From Buxus sempervirens (lineage: Eukaryota > Streptophyta > Magnoliopsida > Buxales > Buxaceae), in contig OX387186.1 in NCBI GenBank assembly GCA_947561395.2, positions 47,697,220-47,761,219 of the forward strand: a stretch of DNA of 64,000 nt, read 5' to 3'. Shown here one piece after another: positions 35,401 through 47,400 of the stretch. A program made the position numbers and the translations under genes. Each line of letters begins with the position of its first letter. The first letter of the stretch is position 1. The notes below the pieces were generated by a model, which did no database searches, was not told where the DNA came from, and was given only the letters and a program-made list of their open reading frames with translations.

Positions 35401-38400
35401 ATTAGCTGAAAGATCTCCAACACATGTGAATATTTAAACAACTTCTAAACTCAATTTTTTTAATCTTTGCAAGATTTAAGTTTGTAATTCATATTTTAAA
35501 CAATTCATTTTTTAAATGTCACAAAAAGTACACAATATTTTGATGATTTTTGGAGTGTGGATCATGTTTTATATGACTTTCAATGGGGAAAGATCTGAAG
35601 GGTATGTTAGTAATTTTCTCTAATGCATCGGGACTAGGGTTGTTATTAGGGTTTGAAGATACAGAATGTAACTCTACTGTTATTTTAATATAGTGGAAAT
35701 CTTCTCTCTCGTGAATGTAGGCACAATGGCAAACCACGTAAACTTTGTGTTCAAGTTTGGTCTTTCTTTTTGTTTTCATGCACTTTTGTATGGTTTAATA
35801 CACAACAACTGGTATCAGCGTGAGGTTGATGTTGTTGTGACAGCGATGAATGCTTTGATTGCTAATTATGATGTGGAGGAGTTCAATGGAACTAGCTTGT
35901 GGGGTAGCTTTACTGTTGTACACTGTTCGTGTACTCTTTTCTTTTGGGGCCTATGCCCCCTAGTAATATATATCTTTCTTATTACTGATCCAGAAAAAAA
36001 AAAAAAGGAAGTTCAATGGAACTAGGAATTTCAGACCTTTGCAGCAAAATGTGAAAGATCTTTTGGTGCAGTAGGTTTTGGTAAAGGTGTTGTACAGGAA
36101 GTCCAAGAAACCAAGGGAAGATTATTGATGATGAATGGAAAGAACTTGGGATGAGGGTGGTGATTACCATTTGATTGTGCCTTGTAGATGAAGTCTTCTT
36201 GGGGAAAGGAGACTTTGGAATTGGAAATTGCAGCTCCAGAGGAAGCGGACCATAATTGTGAGAATTTTCAAGGTGAAGGGCTTGTGACAAAGGTTAATCA
36301 AGATATAAAGAGGATAGCTTTGATTCTGCTGATGGTGTTATACTCTCCATTTCATTAGGTGTTGTCCACTTCACATATTCGTGGGTTTTAGATTTTGGAT
36401 GTTCTCACCAAGGTTTACTGTTTCGGTGCCGATGGGTGGCCTGAAACGAAATTTCGCCGGCACGCCACCGAAACAGTGGAAAAATAAAAAAGGGCGAAAA
36501 TGGACAAAAACTGGATTTTGGGGAAATTTCTCCATCATGCTGCTTTGATTCGCCGATACACTGCCTCGTTTCGCCAATAAAAAATGAACAAATTTTCATT
36601 TCCCTCCCCTATTTCATCCATTTCGCTTGGCATGCCGCCCGTTTCAGCGGCACGCTGCCAAAAATCGTCAGCGATGCAATTAAGCGATTTTCCTCCTCAA
36701 AAACGCATCGCTACCTCCAAAAAAACGAAATTTTGGTGGTATGAATTGTAAACACTGGTTCTCACATGTGTCCACATAAGGAATGGTTCAACGCCTTTAG
36801 GTCAGAAAATTGTGATGTTGTTTTGATTCCTAATGACTCTTCATTTGAGGTCATTGGAATAGGCACAATCAAAATTGAAATGTTGGATGGTGTTGTGAGA
36901 ACTTTGGATGATGTGAGCATGTACCAGATCTGAAGAAGAATATGATTTCATTGTGAACCATGGACTGTAATGGGTGTAGATATAAGTCTGAAGATTGAGT
37001 TTTGAATGTAACCAACAGGGCTATGGTTTTGATGAAGGTTTAAAAGGTTGTAGGCAAAATCTACCAACTAGTTGGGAGTACAGTTGATAGTGGAGTTGCT
37101 GCAACATTTGCAGAACCTAGTGAGGCTGAGGATAATACACTTCAGTGGTATATGCAGTTAGTGCATATGAGTGAGATAGGCATGAGGGAGTTTTATAGGA
37201 GGAATATATATATATATTTGATCAGTAATAGAGATGTTATTTATATATAATAAAAGATAGTGATGAAAAGATGACTAGAGGTACTTTTCTACCCTATTTA
37301 TATCATTTCTCTCATTACTCATCAAAAAAAAAAAAAAAATGACTAGAGGGTACACAGATTGTGTACCAAATACTATACATCTGAGATTTGAAACTTAAGA
37401 CCCAGTGGAATAGCAAAATAGTAGACTTCCCTTCCCCCCCTCTAATCTGGGAATGAATCCTTTAATAAGAATTCCTGAATGGAGACATTCCCCATCAACT
37501 CTACAGATGATGGCCAGTCATACATCATGCGTAGAACTTTTTTCTCAAGGTTCTCTGCATTTCTTTCTTGGTTCCTAAAGATCCTATGGTTTCTTTCTCG
37601 CCAAATCCCCCAAGATATGGCTGCTGGAGTGATGTTCCATAGCATCGAATTTCTGGATTTTCCTTTTCTCAACCCCCACAATTGTATAGCCTTGGCAAAA
37701 TTCTCAGGTTGAACCCATGACGTTCTGAATCTTGCAAGAATTCTGTCCCACATCTTTTTCGCTTCCCTACAATGAACCAAGAGGTGTTGCACTGTTTCTT
37801 CATCTTCTTTACACATTATGCATCGATTAGAGAGCTGCCACCCTTTACTTTTTAAGTGATTGACCTTAAGTTCTTATCCAACGGAGCTGACCATAGGAAA
37901 AAAGAAACCTTGCTTGTCACACACTTTGTCCAGATCAGATGGTATTCCTGGAACGACGATCCCGTCGAAGATAAGGCTTCAAATGCTCCTTTGACAGTGA
38001 ACAAACCAGATCTGCTGTTTATCCACACCCTAGTATCCTCCTCTTGCTCCATTTGGGCACTATACAACTCCTGTAGTAATTCTTCAAAGCTGTTGATCTC
38101 CCAATCAAACAAATTTCTTCTTAGAGGTATGTTCCACGCATAACCTGCATTAGAAGGCGTTCCATATTCACTCACCAGTGCTCCCTTGTCTCTACATATA
38201 CCATAAATACTTGGATATTTATCCTTCAACCTTCCATTTCCACACCACTTGTCATCCCAAAACCTGACCTTCTCCCCGTTGCCAACTAAGAACCTGGAAT
38301 CTTTTTCAACTGAAGCTACCAGCTTAGCTATTGGCTTCCATAGGCTTAACCCATATGAGGATTTTGGTTGACTCGGAAACCAGTTTGCAATTGCATTTCC

Positions 38401-41400
38401 ATACTTTACCTGGATTATTTTCCTCCATAAGTTCTCTTTCAATGCCAAACCTCCAAACCCATTTTTGGAGCAAGGCTTTGTTAAAAATCTTTAGAGAACT
38501 AATCCCAAGACCACCTTCTTTCTTCATCCTGCAAATAGATTTCCAATTCACCAACTGAAATCTGAAGTCTCCACCCGGTCCTTCCCATAAAAATCTCCTT
38601 TGGATCTGTTCCAATCTCTTAGCTATAGAGATTGGGATGCTCAAAATTGACATGAAGAGGGTAGGTAAACCTTCTAGCACACTCGATATCAAAGTTAGCT
38701 TGCCCCTTTTAGAGAGAATGCAACTCTTCCAAGAGGGAAGCCTTTTCTCCATTTTTTCTACAATTGAATTCCAAACCGAAGATTTCTTGAAGCCTGCTCC
38801 AATTGGAATTCCAAGGTAGGTTGTTGGGAACTTACTCTCTTGACAGCCCATAAAGAAACTTAAGTTAGAAATGTTCACTACTTCTCCAATTCCAAACATC
38901 TCGCTCTTTCTGAAGTTGACCTTCAGACCCGAGCACGCCTGAAAGCAAAGAAGAATGCCTTTTGACCACCTTAGTTGCTGAAAGGACGGTTTACAATATG
39001 TTAAAATATCGTCAGCAAACAGTAGATGATTTATAGAGACATTATCCCCAAAGCTTACTCCCTCAAGGCATTCGATTTGAGAGGCTCTAGTCATCATTCT
39101 CCTGAAAGATTCCATGACTAGAGTGAATAGAAGGGGTGAGAGCGGGTCCCCTTGCCGAAGACCTTTCTGGGTACTAAAAAAACCCGCTGTAGATCCATTC
39201 ACCATCATTGATATTCGGACTGTTGAGATGCAAATTCCCACCCATCTTCTCCATTTCTCACCAAACCCCATTCTCCTTAGTATGTATAGCAAAAACTCCC
39301 AATTGACATTATCATAAGCCTTTTGTAGGTCAAGTTTGCAATTATCATCTCTCTCTTTTCCCTAATACATGAGTCAATACATTCGCTAGCCACTAGGATT
39401 CCGTCTTGGAGCTGCCTCCCTCCAACAAATGCAACCTGGGCTTGTGAAATCAATGGATTAAGAACCGCCTTTAGTCTATTAGCAAGGAGCTTTGCTATTA
39501 TCTTGTATACACTACTAATAAGACTTATAGGCCTAAAATCTTGCAGTTTAATAGACCCCTCCTTCTTAGGGATTAGAACTATGAATGATGCATTGATACT
39601 CTTTTCAAAACACCCTTGCTTGTGGAACTCTTCAATGGTTTCCATAAGATCCTCCTTAATTACATGCCAACAAGCCTTAAAGAAGGCTAGAGAAAACCCA
39701 TCCGGTCCCAGCGCCTTATCCCCTTCAAGTTGGTCCAGCACTCCCTTAGTCTCCTCCTCCAAGAAAGGCCTTTCCAAACTATCCTGATCCACAGGTTCTA
39801 ACCTCTCAAAATCCAGTCCGTTAACCCTAGGTCTGATATGACTTTCCTCTTTAAAGTGACTAGAAAAGTATTCTGAAATTTTCTCCTTTATATCCTTCTC
39901 ATTCTCATACACCAGCCCATCAACCTCTATCTTATTAATTGAATTACCTCGCTACCTTGCGTTAGCCATCCTATGAAAGAATCTTGTATTCTTGTCTCCA
40001 GCTTTAAGCCACAAAGCTCTTGATTTATGGCGCCAACACACTTCTTCCAAGCAAGGCCACTTCTTGAATTCTGTTTTCAATTTCTCCCTCCTCACCCAAT
40101 CATTAACGGATAGTTGATCTTCCTCTTCTTTATCATCAAATTCCTTAATTTGGGCCAGAATCTTTGACAAATGAACATCGATCCTCTCAAATACCTCTCT
40201 GTTCCATTTCTTTAAAATCAACTTCAGCAGTTTCAGCTTATGAATTAGAACAAAGCTCGGCTTTCCCTCTACCTTCAAAACAACCACACCCCCCCTCCCC
40301 AAACCACCACCACTCCACTTTCTTAATAAACCCCGGATCTTCTAATCACATGTTCTCAAATCGAAATGGGGCAGACTTTTTTTATATTATTCTCACATTT
40401 TAGCATCCGGGGAGTGCGGTTTGAAGTGGGCCTTGGCAAGGCATCTACTGACATATTCGGGAACCTAGCCTCACAGCCCAATGACACCAAGAATCTGTCA
40501 AGCTTGGAGGCGGAATGTCACGGTCCAAAACTGTGGCATAGCATGGACCATGGCAGTGCCAGGCGTGGCACACAACTTGGCATACAGTAGTGCCATGGTA
40601 GGCACATTGGAGTGCCATGGTAGGCACATTTGTGTGCCATGGCAGTGCCACAGTGGGCACTTGGCTTAGCCAGGCGGGGCATATTTTGGCCTAGTGTGGC
40701 CAACTCATGGAGAGCTTTTGGGAACTGAGCTAAGGGTGTTTGAGCATGGCACAGAGGTGCCTAAATATAGGGTGCCCAAGTTGAAAAAATGGCCAGAAGG
40801 TGGTTTTCTAGCAAGTGGGCCCCACGACTTTGAGAAGACATGGAGATTAATCTGAGAGTGGTTTTGGGCTCCAGTCAGGTTGAGGATAAACTAGAGACTG
40901 AGACGAAGCTATTGGTTCAGACGGCTTGAGAAAACTCCACCCGGAACTCCGAAAAAGGGTAGTATGATTGTACCGGCAGAGGTGATGTTTCCTCTTGGAA
41001 TAGCGCTAAATCCTTAGCATCCACCTTGAGGGGAGGTGGTATGTGCTTGGCCTTCCCTTGTGCCTTTGTGTGGCACGGAACAAGCACTCTCCAAGCGGCT
41101 TGGGGGCGGGTCTTGGCATGTTGGAGGACATGTTCAGGGCTTCCTGGGGTATCGATGGCACACCCCAGGACACTACTAGGGCAGGTGGCCTGCCAGTAGT
41201 GCACATGCCTCGGACTATGTGGTTACTATGCTGTGAGGCATTTGTGTGCGCTATGCATACTTAGGTGGGCATGGTAGGCGAGTGGGCTATCGCTAGGCCA
41301 CAAGGGCTTGGTGTTGGCTTGCGTGGTAGCCTGTCTCGGGTTCGGATGGGCGCCACAAGTGCGGCGTAGCATGAAAGCAAGGTAAAGGGGCGACACCTTG

Positions 41401-44400
41401 CCAGGAATAGTTGTGCTGCTTATGCTAGGCGCGGAGCACCATGTTGGGCTTCTTGCGTTGCTACGAGATATGAGTTGCCTTAATACACTCGAGAGGGACT
41501 CGAGGATGGTGTTGTGGGTTGGCAACCCTCAATACAAGAACATGGGAGCGCCTGGGAGCTCTTTGGCTATTCAGTGTGTGCGATAATGACCCGATATACT
41601 TGTGAAGCTCCTTGAATGGGGCAAGTTGGATGATCGACTTGGTTGGGCATTTCATGACACGATGGTGTGCTTGAGGGCCGCAATGACAAGGGAAACCTCA
41701 TAAGCCGGACGAGCAGCAGGAAGGATGCTGGGAAGCAGCTTGTGAGCCGACCAAGGTGGGCTTGGTGCGCAGGACTCTAGAGTGAGTCGTATCCTGTAGA
41801 TGCATCATGTGGGCATTCGGAAAGGGGCCAGAAGCACCTAAATGAGAAGGCTTGCTATGGCAAGGGAGGACCATAGCGCCGCATGGTCGTTCTGCTGCGT
41901 GTGACAGGAAGCCCTATTAGATCAAGTATACTTTGAGCCTCTAGTAGGTAAATCTACCAATGCATGCTTGCTGATAAACTCTGAGAACAACTGCATAGCA
42001 GGGGACAAATGATTGCATCCTTTCCTTTATGAGGGATATCATATCATATTGAAATCACCACCCAAACACCAAGGGTATTGGACTCCATGTCTAACTTCAT
42101 CCAACTCCTCCCACATTCTAGCCGACAAGGAGTCCACATTGGGACCATAAATTCCATTGATAAGAATAGGTTCAGAAGATTTACAGTCTAAAAGAGTAGT
42201 AGATATAGAATACTCTTTTATCCATACTTGCTTCAGGCTAAATATGGCACCTTTGCAAACTATAATAACCCCCCCTCCTCTTCCCTTTGACGGCAAGGAT
42301 ACCCATTATAAATTATGGAAATCCCAGGTGTCCCTCATGGTGCTGCTGTCAACAACCTCCATTTTTGATTCTTGGATAATCACAATATCTGGCTTCCAAT
42401 TCCTCAGTAGTGCTCTCACAGCTTCTCTCTTTTTGCTCGTGTTTAGGCCCCTGATATTCCATGATAGAATGTTGAGCTTCATGAGGAAATCACTACGTCC
42501 CTTCTTGCACTTTTGCAGCCGCTGGTGTGAGTTCCCATCGAGTTAGTTGTGTCAATTGCCAACCAAGACAATCTCTTGAGCTCTCTAGCGACCTTATTTT
42601 TTGACTCTTTCTCTTTCTTGTGTTGAGTTTCAATAGCTGTGAATAACACCATTACCTCCTTCTCGAAGCCATCGAAAGAAACTCCCAAGGCATTACTCAT
42701 CTCCATAATTTTACCCAAAATCCCATCTTCAAATTCCTCATCTTCCCTTCTACCTTCTGGGCATAGCTCCGGGCTCTGGCATTCCTCAAACAAGGGCTCC
42801 AAGTGCACTTTCAGATTTGAATTTGGGTTAAACCACCTCAAAGGGACAATACACTCCCCCTCCATAGTCCCCTGATCCACAACCAATTGCCCTTGGGGCT
42901 CCCCGATAGGTCGATGCTCTAAGACAGGATCTTGCGCCTCAATCATTTATGTAACCAGGGTTGAAAGAGGCCTGATTGAGGACCTGCAGCTCTTCACAGC
43001 AGCACCAAACGGATCGCTGTGCTTCAACCCAACTTCATGAGATACCTCACGACACTTGCAAAGCTTGTGGTTACGATCGAGCAAGCCTGGATTTGAATCT
43101 CCCTCTGAACCCCCATTCGGGCTTCCTCCAAGGGGCAAGCTCTTCTCTTCGAACCTTCTTCGGGATAGAGGGGTTCCTTCTTCCTCCAATGGCGATGCTG
43201 CCTCTAACTCCAGATTGCTAGACATCTGTCTAACCAGAATAGGATAATCACCATCCTCGATTGTTATTCCATTGGAAATTGTTTCAGAAATCGGTGAAGG
43301 ATCCGCCTGGGAGAGTGCTGTTTGCTCCTCACTAACGGGACCAGCAACTCTGATCTCACTCGGTCTTCTCTCATTCTTGTCTACCCCAGCGCCATCATCA
43401 GAAAAAACTTCCCTCTCGGTTGGGCCGTCCACATCTACGTTCCTGGGCCTACTAAACTAGAATGCCCAGAAACAATACGCCTGTTCAGCTCACTCAGCCC
43501 ATTTCCTCCCTGGGCCTCCCCAATTCTCCTGGTTCTTGGTCGCCAAACCAAAGGGGTTACTGGGCTGGGGCTACACACCCAGACTACCCTGGAATTTGAA
43601 CAGATAACCCAACGTCTTCTGATCCCGCATTTAATGAGGGCAGGTTTAACGCTCTTTCTCCTGTTGAACTATGCTCCCTATTACAATAGGACTGACCTTG
43701 CCCTCCACTTGTCGACTTGGCAAGCGACACATCATCATCTTCTCCATTGAGCAGATGAGACCATCTCCGGCATGCTTCCAAGCTAATTCTTGGAATCACC
43801 TGAATTTCAGTTTCAAAGCATTCTGAACCATCCCACAGACAAATGGCAAATGGAATTCTCCTAACAAGGCCCTCCTTCACCAACATTAGCAATTTACACA
43901 GATTGTTCTGGAGGACCTCGATGCCTCCAATCTTCTGAACACCTCCGCAGACATCCCCCAACGATTTCAATTAGGACGATGCTAGACGATGCATTGGTAT
44001 GCCACAAATGGATATCCATGTACCGCCTGGGTTCACAGCCCCTACATTTCTCCTTCCATTCACATCGGATCTGTAAAAACATACTCTGGAAAGGCCCTCC
44101 AATTGGATTTCTTTCATTTGCAACAAATTTCCCACCTCTTCGTCAGAACGAGAAAACAACATTGCTTTTCTAATTGATAGTTTGAATAGGGAACAACTCG
44201 AACCAAGAATATTTCTTAGCTTCGCTTGAACTATCTCCCACTTCGATGTAGCGAATGGTTGGTGACACATTACTGCAAACCGCCATCTCGAATCCGTCGG
44301 GCAAGCTCCAACCACGGGCATCCAACCCGTGTTTTGCACTTGAGTGCACACCCCATTATCCTTTATTACATCTCTCAGATCCTGAATCGGAGATCTGGAA

Positions 44401-47400
44401 ATGTGTCTTGTAGGTGCGCCTTCTTCCCTTGATGCGCCATTAACGAACCTCTTTGTTCCTCTCCTCCCTAACACATCCTCAATTGATGAGGTTATGTAGT
44501 TCCAACCATTATGTTGGGTGTCCTGAGGAAAAATAAGGCTCTAGACTGAACGTTGATCAAATGCCGACAATTGTAGAAAACATCCCCAATGGTTTCTTTT
44601 CTTCTCTAAAACCAACTTTCTTGCTCTTGATTGAATGGCTCCCACCACTTCATACTCTGACGATAAATTCGAATTTGCTCTGATATTTGAAAGAAACCAC
44701 CCCCCATTCATCTTCTTGCAAAGTCAACCATCGGGATCTTCTACCAGATTTCTCAGTGATTCTAATGATTTGGCTAGAGTTGTTTGAAAACCCCTTAAAT
44801 AACAGCGACTTGCGTTGAATGCTTATTTGGAGTTTTTGCACATTGTTAGATGTAACTCTTTGGTTTTCCAATGAACCTCCATGAAGCTGATTTGAATGTC
44901 TCCCCACGACCTCCCTCTGAGGATTTCGATGACGGAATCGAAAACTTCCATGGACTCGCCGATCATTCAACACTTTCAAGGCCATTTCCGCTCATCCCTT
45001 CTCAACGAGCGCCAACCACCTTCTCGTGAAATGCCAAATAGCTTCACACGTTCTTGCTGAACGCCGAAACACCAACACTCCAAGCGCCGACCACCTTCTC
45101 GTCGAACCGCAAAGAACTTCTTGCCGTGCTCCAACCGCCTTCAATGTCGAAACACCAACACTCCAAGTGCCGACAGCCTACGATGCAGAGCACCTTCGTG
45201 TAGAGCACCAGAGTGCCGAGTAATGTTGAACACCTTCGTGCAGAGCACCTTCGACGCAGAGCACCTTCGCGGTAAGCACCTTCTTTGACGTGTTGAGAGG
45301 AATGAAAACTGATGATATTGCAGTGGGAAGTTTTTGGTACAAGCTAGTTCTCTCTGGGGATTAAATCATGTAATCTGTACATAGGAGCGAATGCTTTCTT
45401 GATTATGTACATATTGTGTTCTGGGGAAGTGGTCTCTCTGGGTTACAAGCTAGTTCTCTCTGGTACAAGCTAGTTCTCTCTGGGGTTCGTTCGGTTCATT
45501 GCTGGATCAAATTGTAAGTAAAGGCAAAGACAATTATTTCTTCTATAGGGATTTTTGGCTGGGAAAATGTAGATACGGCTTGCGACTTGCGTGCCTTGTC
45601 TCTTTATCCACAATCCAACATCGATTGGGAATGGACATTTCCAGGTGAAAACATCTATATAACGAGACTCCCTTTAGACATTTTCATATTTAGCACATAA
45701 AAATAAAATATTAAAATATGTAGTGTAATATATTTATATATTCGGATTCTATTTGGATTTTGGTCTCATATTCGAGTTTGAATCTTATCGAATTTTAAGA
45801 ACATTAACCGTATTTGGTCCGGCGCATCAAGTTGTGTATTCGAGTATTCAAATAAAATACGGGGTTGAATTTGGATCCAAAATTTGACCCATTGACAGTC
45901 GTAGGCTCATATTGGGGAATACCCTAATCCTATGAATTGATGCGTGGCCATACTTTGTTTGCGGTCTATGTTCAGGAAAAGTTCACCCGTCAACAGCTAA
46001 ATAAATTGATTTGGTTCGATTCATGGGTACATAATGTTTTCCTTTGGGCTTATGATCCACCCCATTTACATAGTAAGTCCAGGCATTGATCTACATCAAT
46101 TTAGAAGAAAGGATTTAACAGTACTTACCTTCACTTTCTGAATGCCTTTCTCAAGCAGCCTTCTTCTGCTAATTCAGGCCTTTTCTTCTTGTTTCCATTA
46201 TAAGGATGCAATTAAAGTTCATGAGAAAGGTAGATGGATGGAGGTTATGGTAGAGAAAATAGAGTCATTGCATAAGAATGGTATATTGGTACTTGGGAAT
46301 TGGCAGGGCTCCCTAGATGCAAGATGGCATTAAAACCTAAATGGATGCACAGGAAGGGGAAAGCAACATCAGAATAGGTAGGTGAAAGGTTCAGGGTTGG
46401 ATTAGTAGCAAAGGGTTACTGACAAAAAAAAGGGATTGATTACAATGAGGTATTATCTTTGCTTGTTAGGCATACTTACCTGTGTTGCAGCTCCTTGGCT
46501 TGAACAAGCATGGCAGCTCCTTAGCATGAAGTTGAACAGCAGGCATGGAACGAGGGAAGAAAATGGGGAAATTGTGGGGAATTCATTTTTCCTAGATTTC
46601 TCGGCATAACGCCAGCATGCCCAGAGAAATTTGGGCGAAATACGAAATTTAAACCCTTGGTGGAAATCTTCTTTTACTGTGGATGTAGGCACAACGCTGA
46701 AACATGTTAAATCTGTATTCAAGTTCTTAGATCTTTCTTTCAGTTTTTCACGTACCTTCACATGGTTTAATTTTCAACAAAGATCAAGTACTGAAATTTA
46801 GGATTTTGAGGTTATGATATATAATTTGAGATAGTTCTATTCTACGTTTCCCATATTTTTTCATTTTGCTTCTTTTGTTTGTCAGCATGAATATGGCTAT
46901 AGAGGACAATAACCCGATGTAGGTCCAATCAAAGTAAGGTCTTGGGGAGGATTGAAAAGGCTATAGACACAATATTTGGCTTTTTTTTAATGTGAAGTGG
47001 TTGCTTAGAATTGAACTTGTGTTCTCACGCTAGAAGATGGAGCTTTTACTGTCATATAAAGTGATGGTCCCTTGCATGAATCTAGTTGATGTACCTGAAA
47101 ATGCATCTTGATGCATTGACGTGCATTTAACATAGACTTGTAATTTAAAAGGGTTGAACACTGACTTTGAAAAGCATGTATTTCGGTTTTCATCTCTTAA
47201 AATGTAATTATGTAAAAATTTGGTGTGCAACAGAAAAAGGCACTTGATATGTAGATGGTTGTTAGTATTATTTTGAAATTTTTTTTTCAAGTTAATATGT
47301 AATACTCATCCATGGAGATATTGGTGAACATCAGTGAGGCTGGGCACTAGAGGTATTTGTGTGAGGCATATGGACTGGTACATCCCACATGAATTTAAAT

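Larger units (their letters stand above)
35530..37215 (+). mobile_element. Ty1/Copia retrotransposon fossil, 5' part
   Basis: An LTR-like stretch (to about 35808) is followed by a primer-binding-like tggtatcag at 35812, a gag start ([18 protein letters not shown]), and, after insertions, the protease / gag-pre-integrase region ([47 protein letters not shown], then [13 protein letters not shown] at about 37150-37200). It is broken in many places and old. Into it are inserted a short LINE 3' end (35896-36009) and a hAT MITE (36409-36757). It stops where the L1 LINE begins at about 37216 and appears to resume near 46.1 kb. Confidence 0.8.
37216..45290 (-). mobile_element. near full-length L1-type LINE, interrupted by an LTR element
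   Basis: On the minus strand, 5' to 3': a GC-rich leader (45290-44986) with caccttcg/ccgaaacaccaacactcc repeats; ORF1 (44985-42479) with a DUF4283-like section ([20 protein letters not shown]); ORF2 starting at 42482 ([13 protein letters not shown]) with the endonuclease ([24 protein letters not shown]); then after the insert RT (39912-38324: KAPGPDGF-like, [34 protein letters not shown]) and zf-RVT (38448-37442, [15 protein letters not shown]). ORF1 TGA and ORF2 ATG overlap as ATGA. Frames are broken several times, so it is inactive. Without the insert it is about 6.7 kb, full length for plant L1. It sits antisense in SUF4 intron 4, within the Copia fossil. Confidence 0.9.

Noticed and set aside
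40445-41655. several 60-100 residue frames in both strands
   Set aside because: They arise from the GC-rich LTR-like insertion; no protein domain is seen and they overlap each other in many frames.
46500-46661. a fifth hAT MITE copy
   Set aside because: The right end is similar (tttaaacccttg) but there is no matching left end or 8-bp duplication, so I did not count it.
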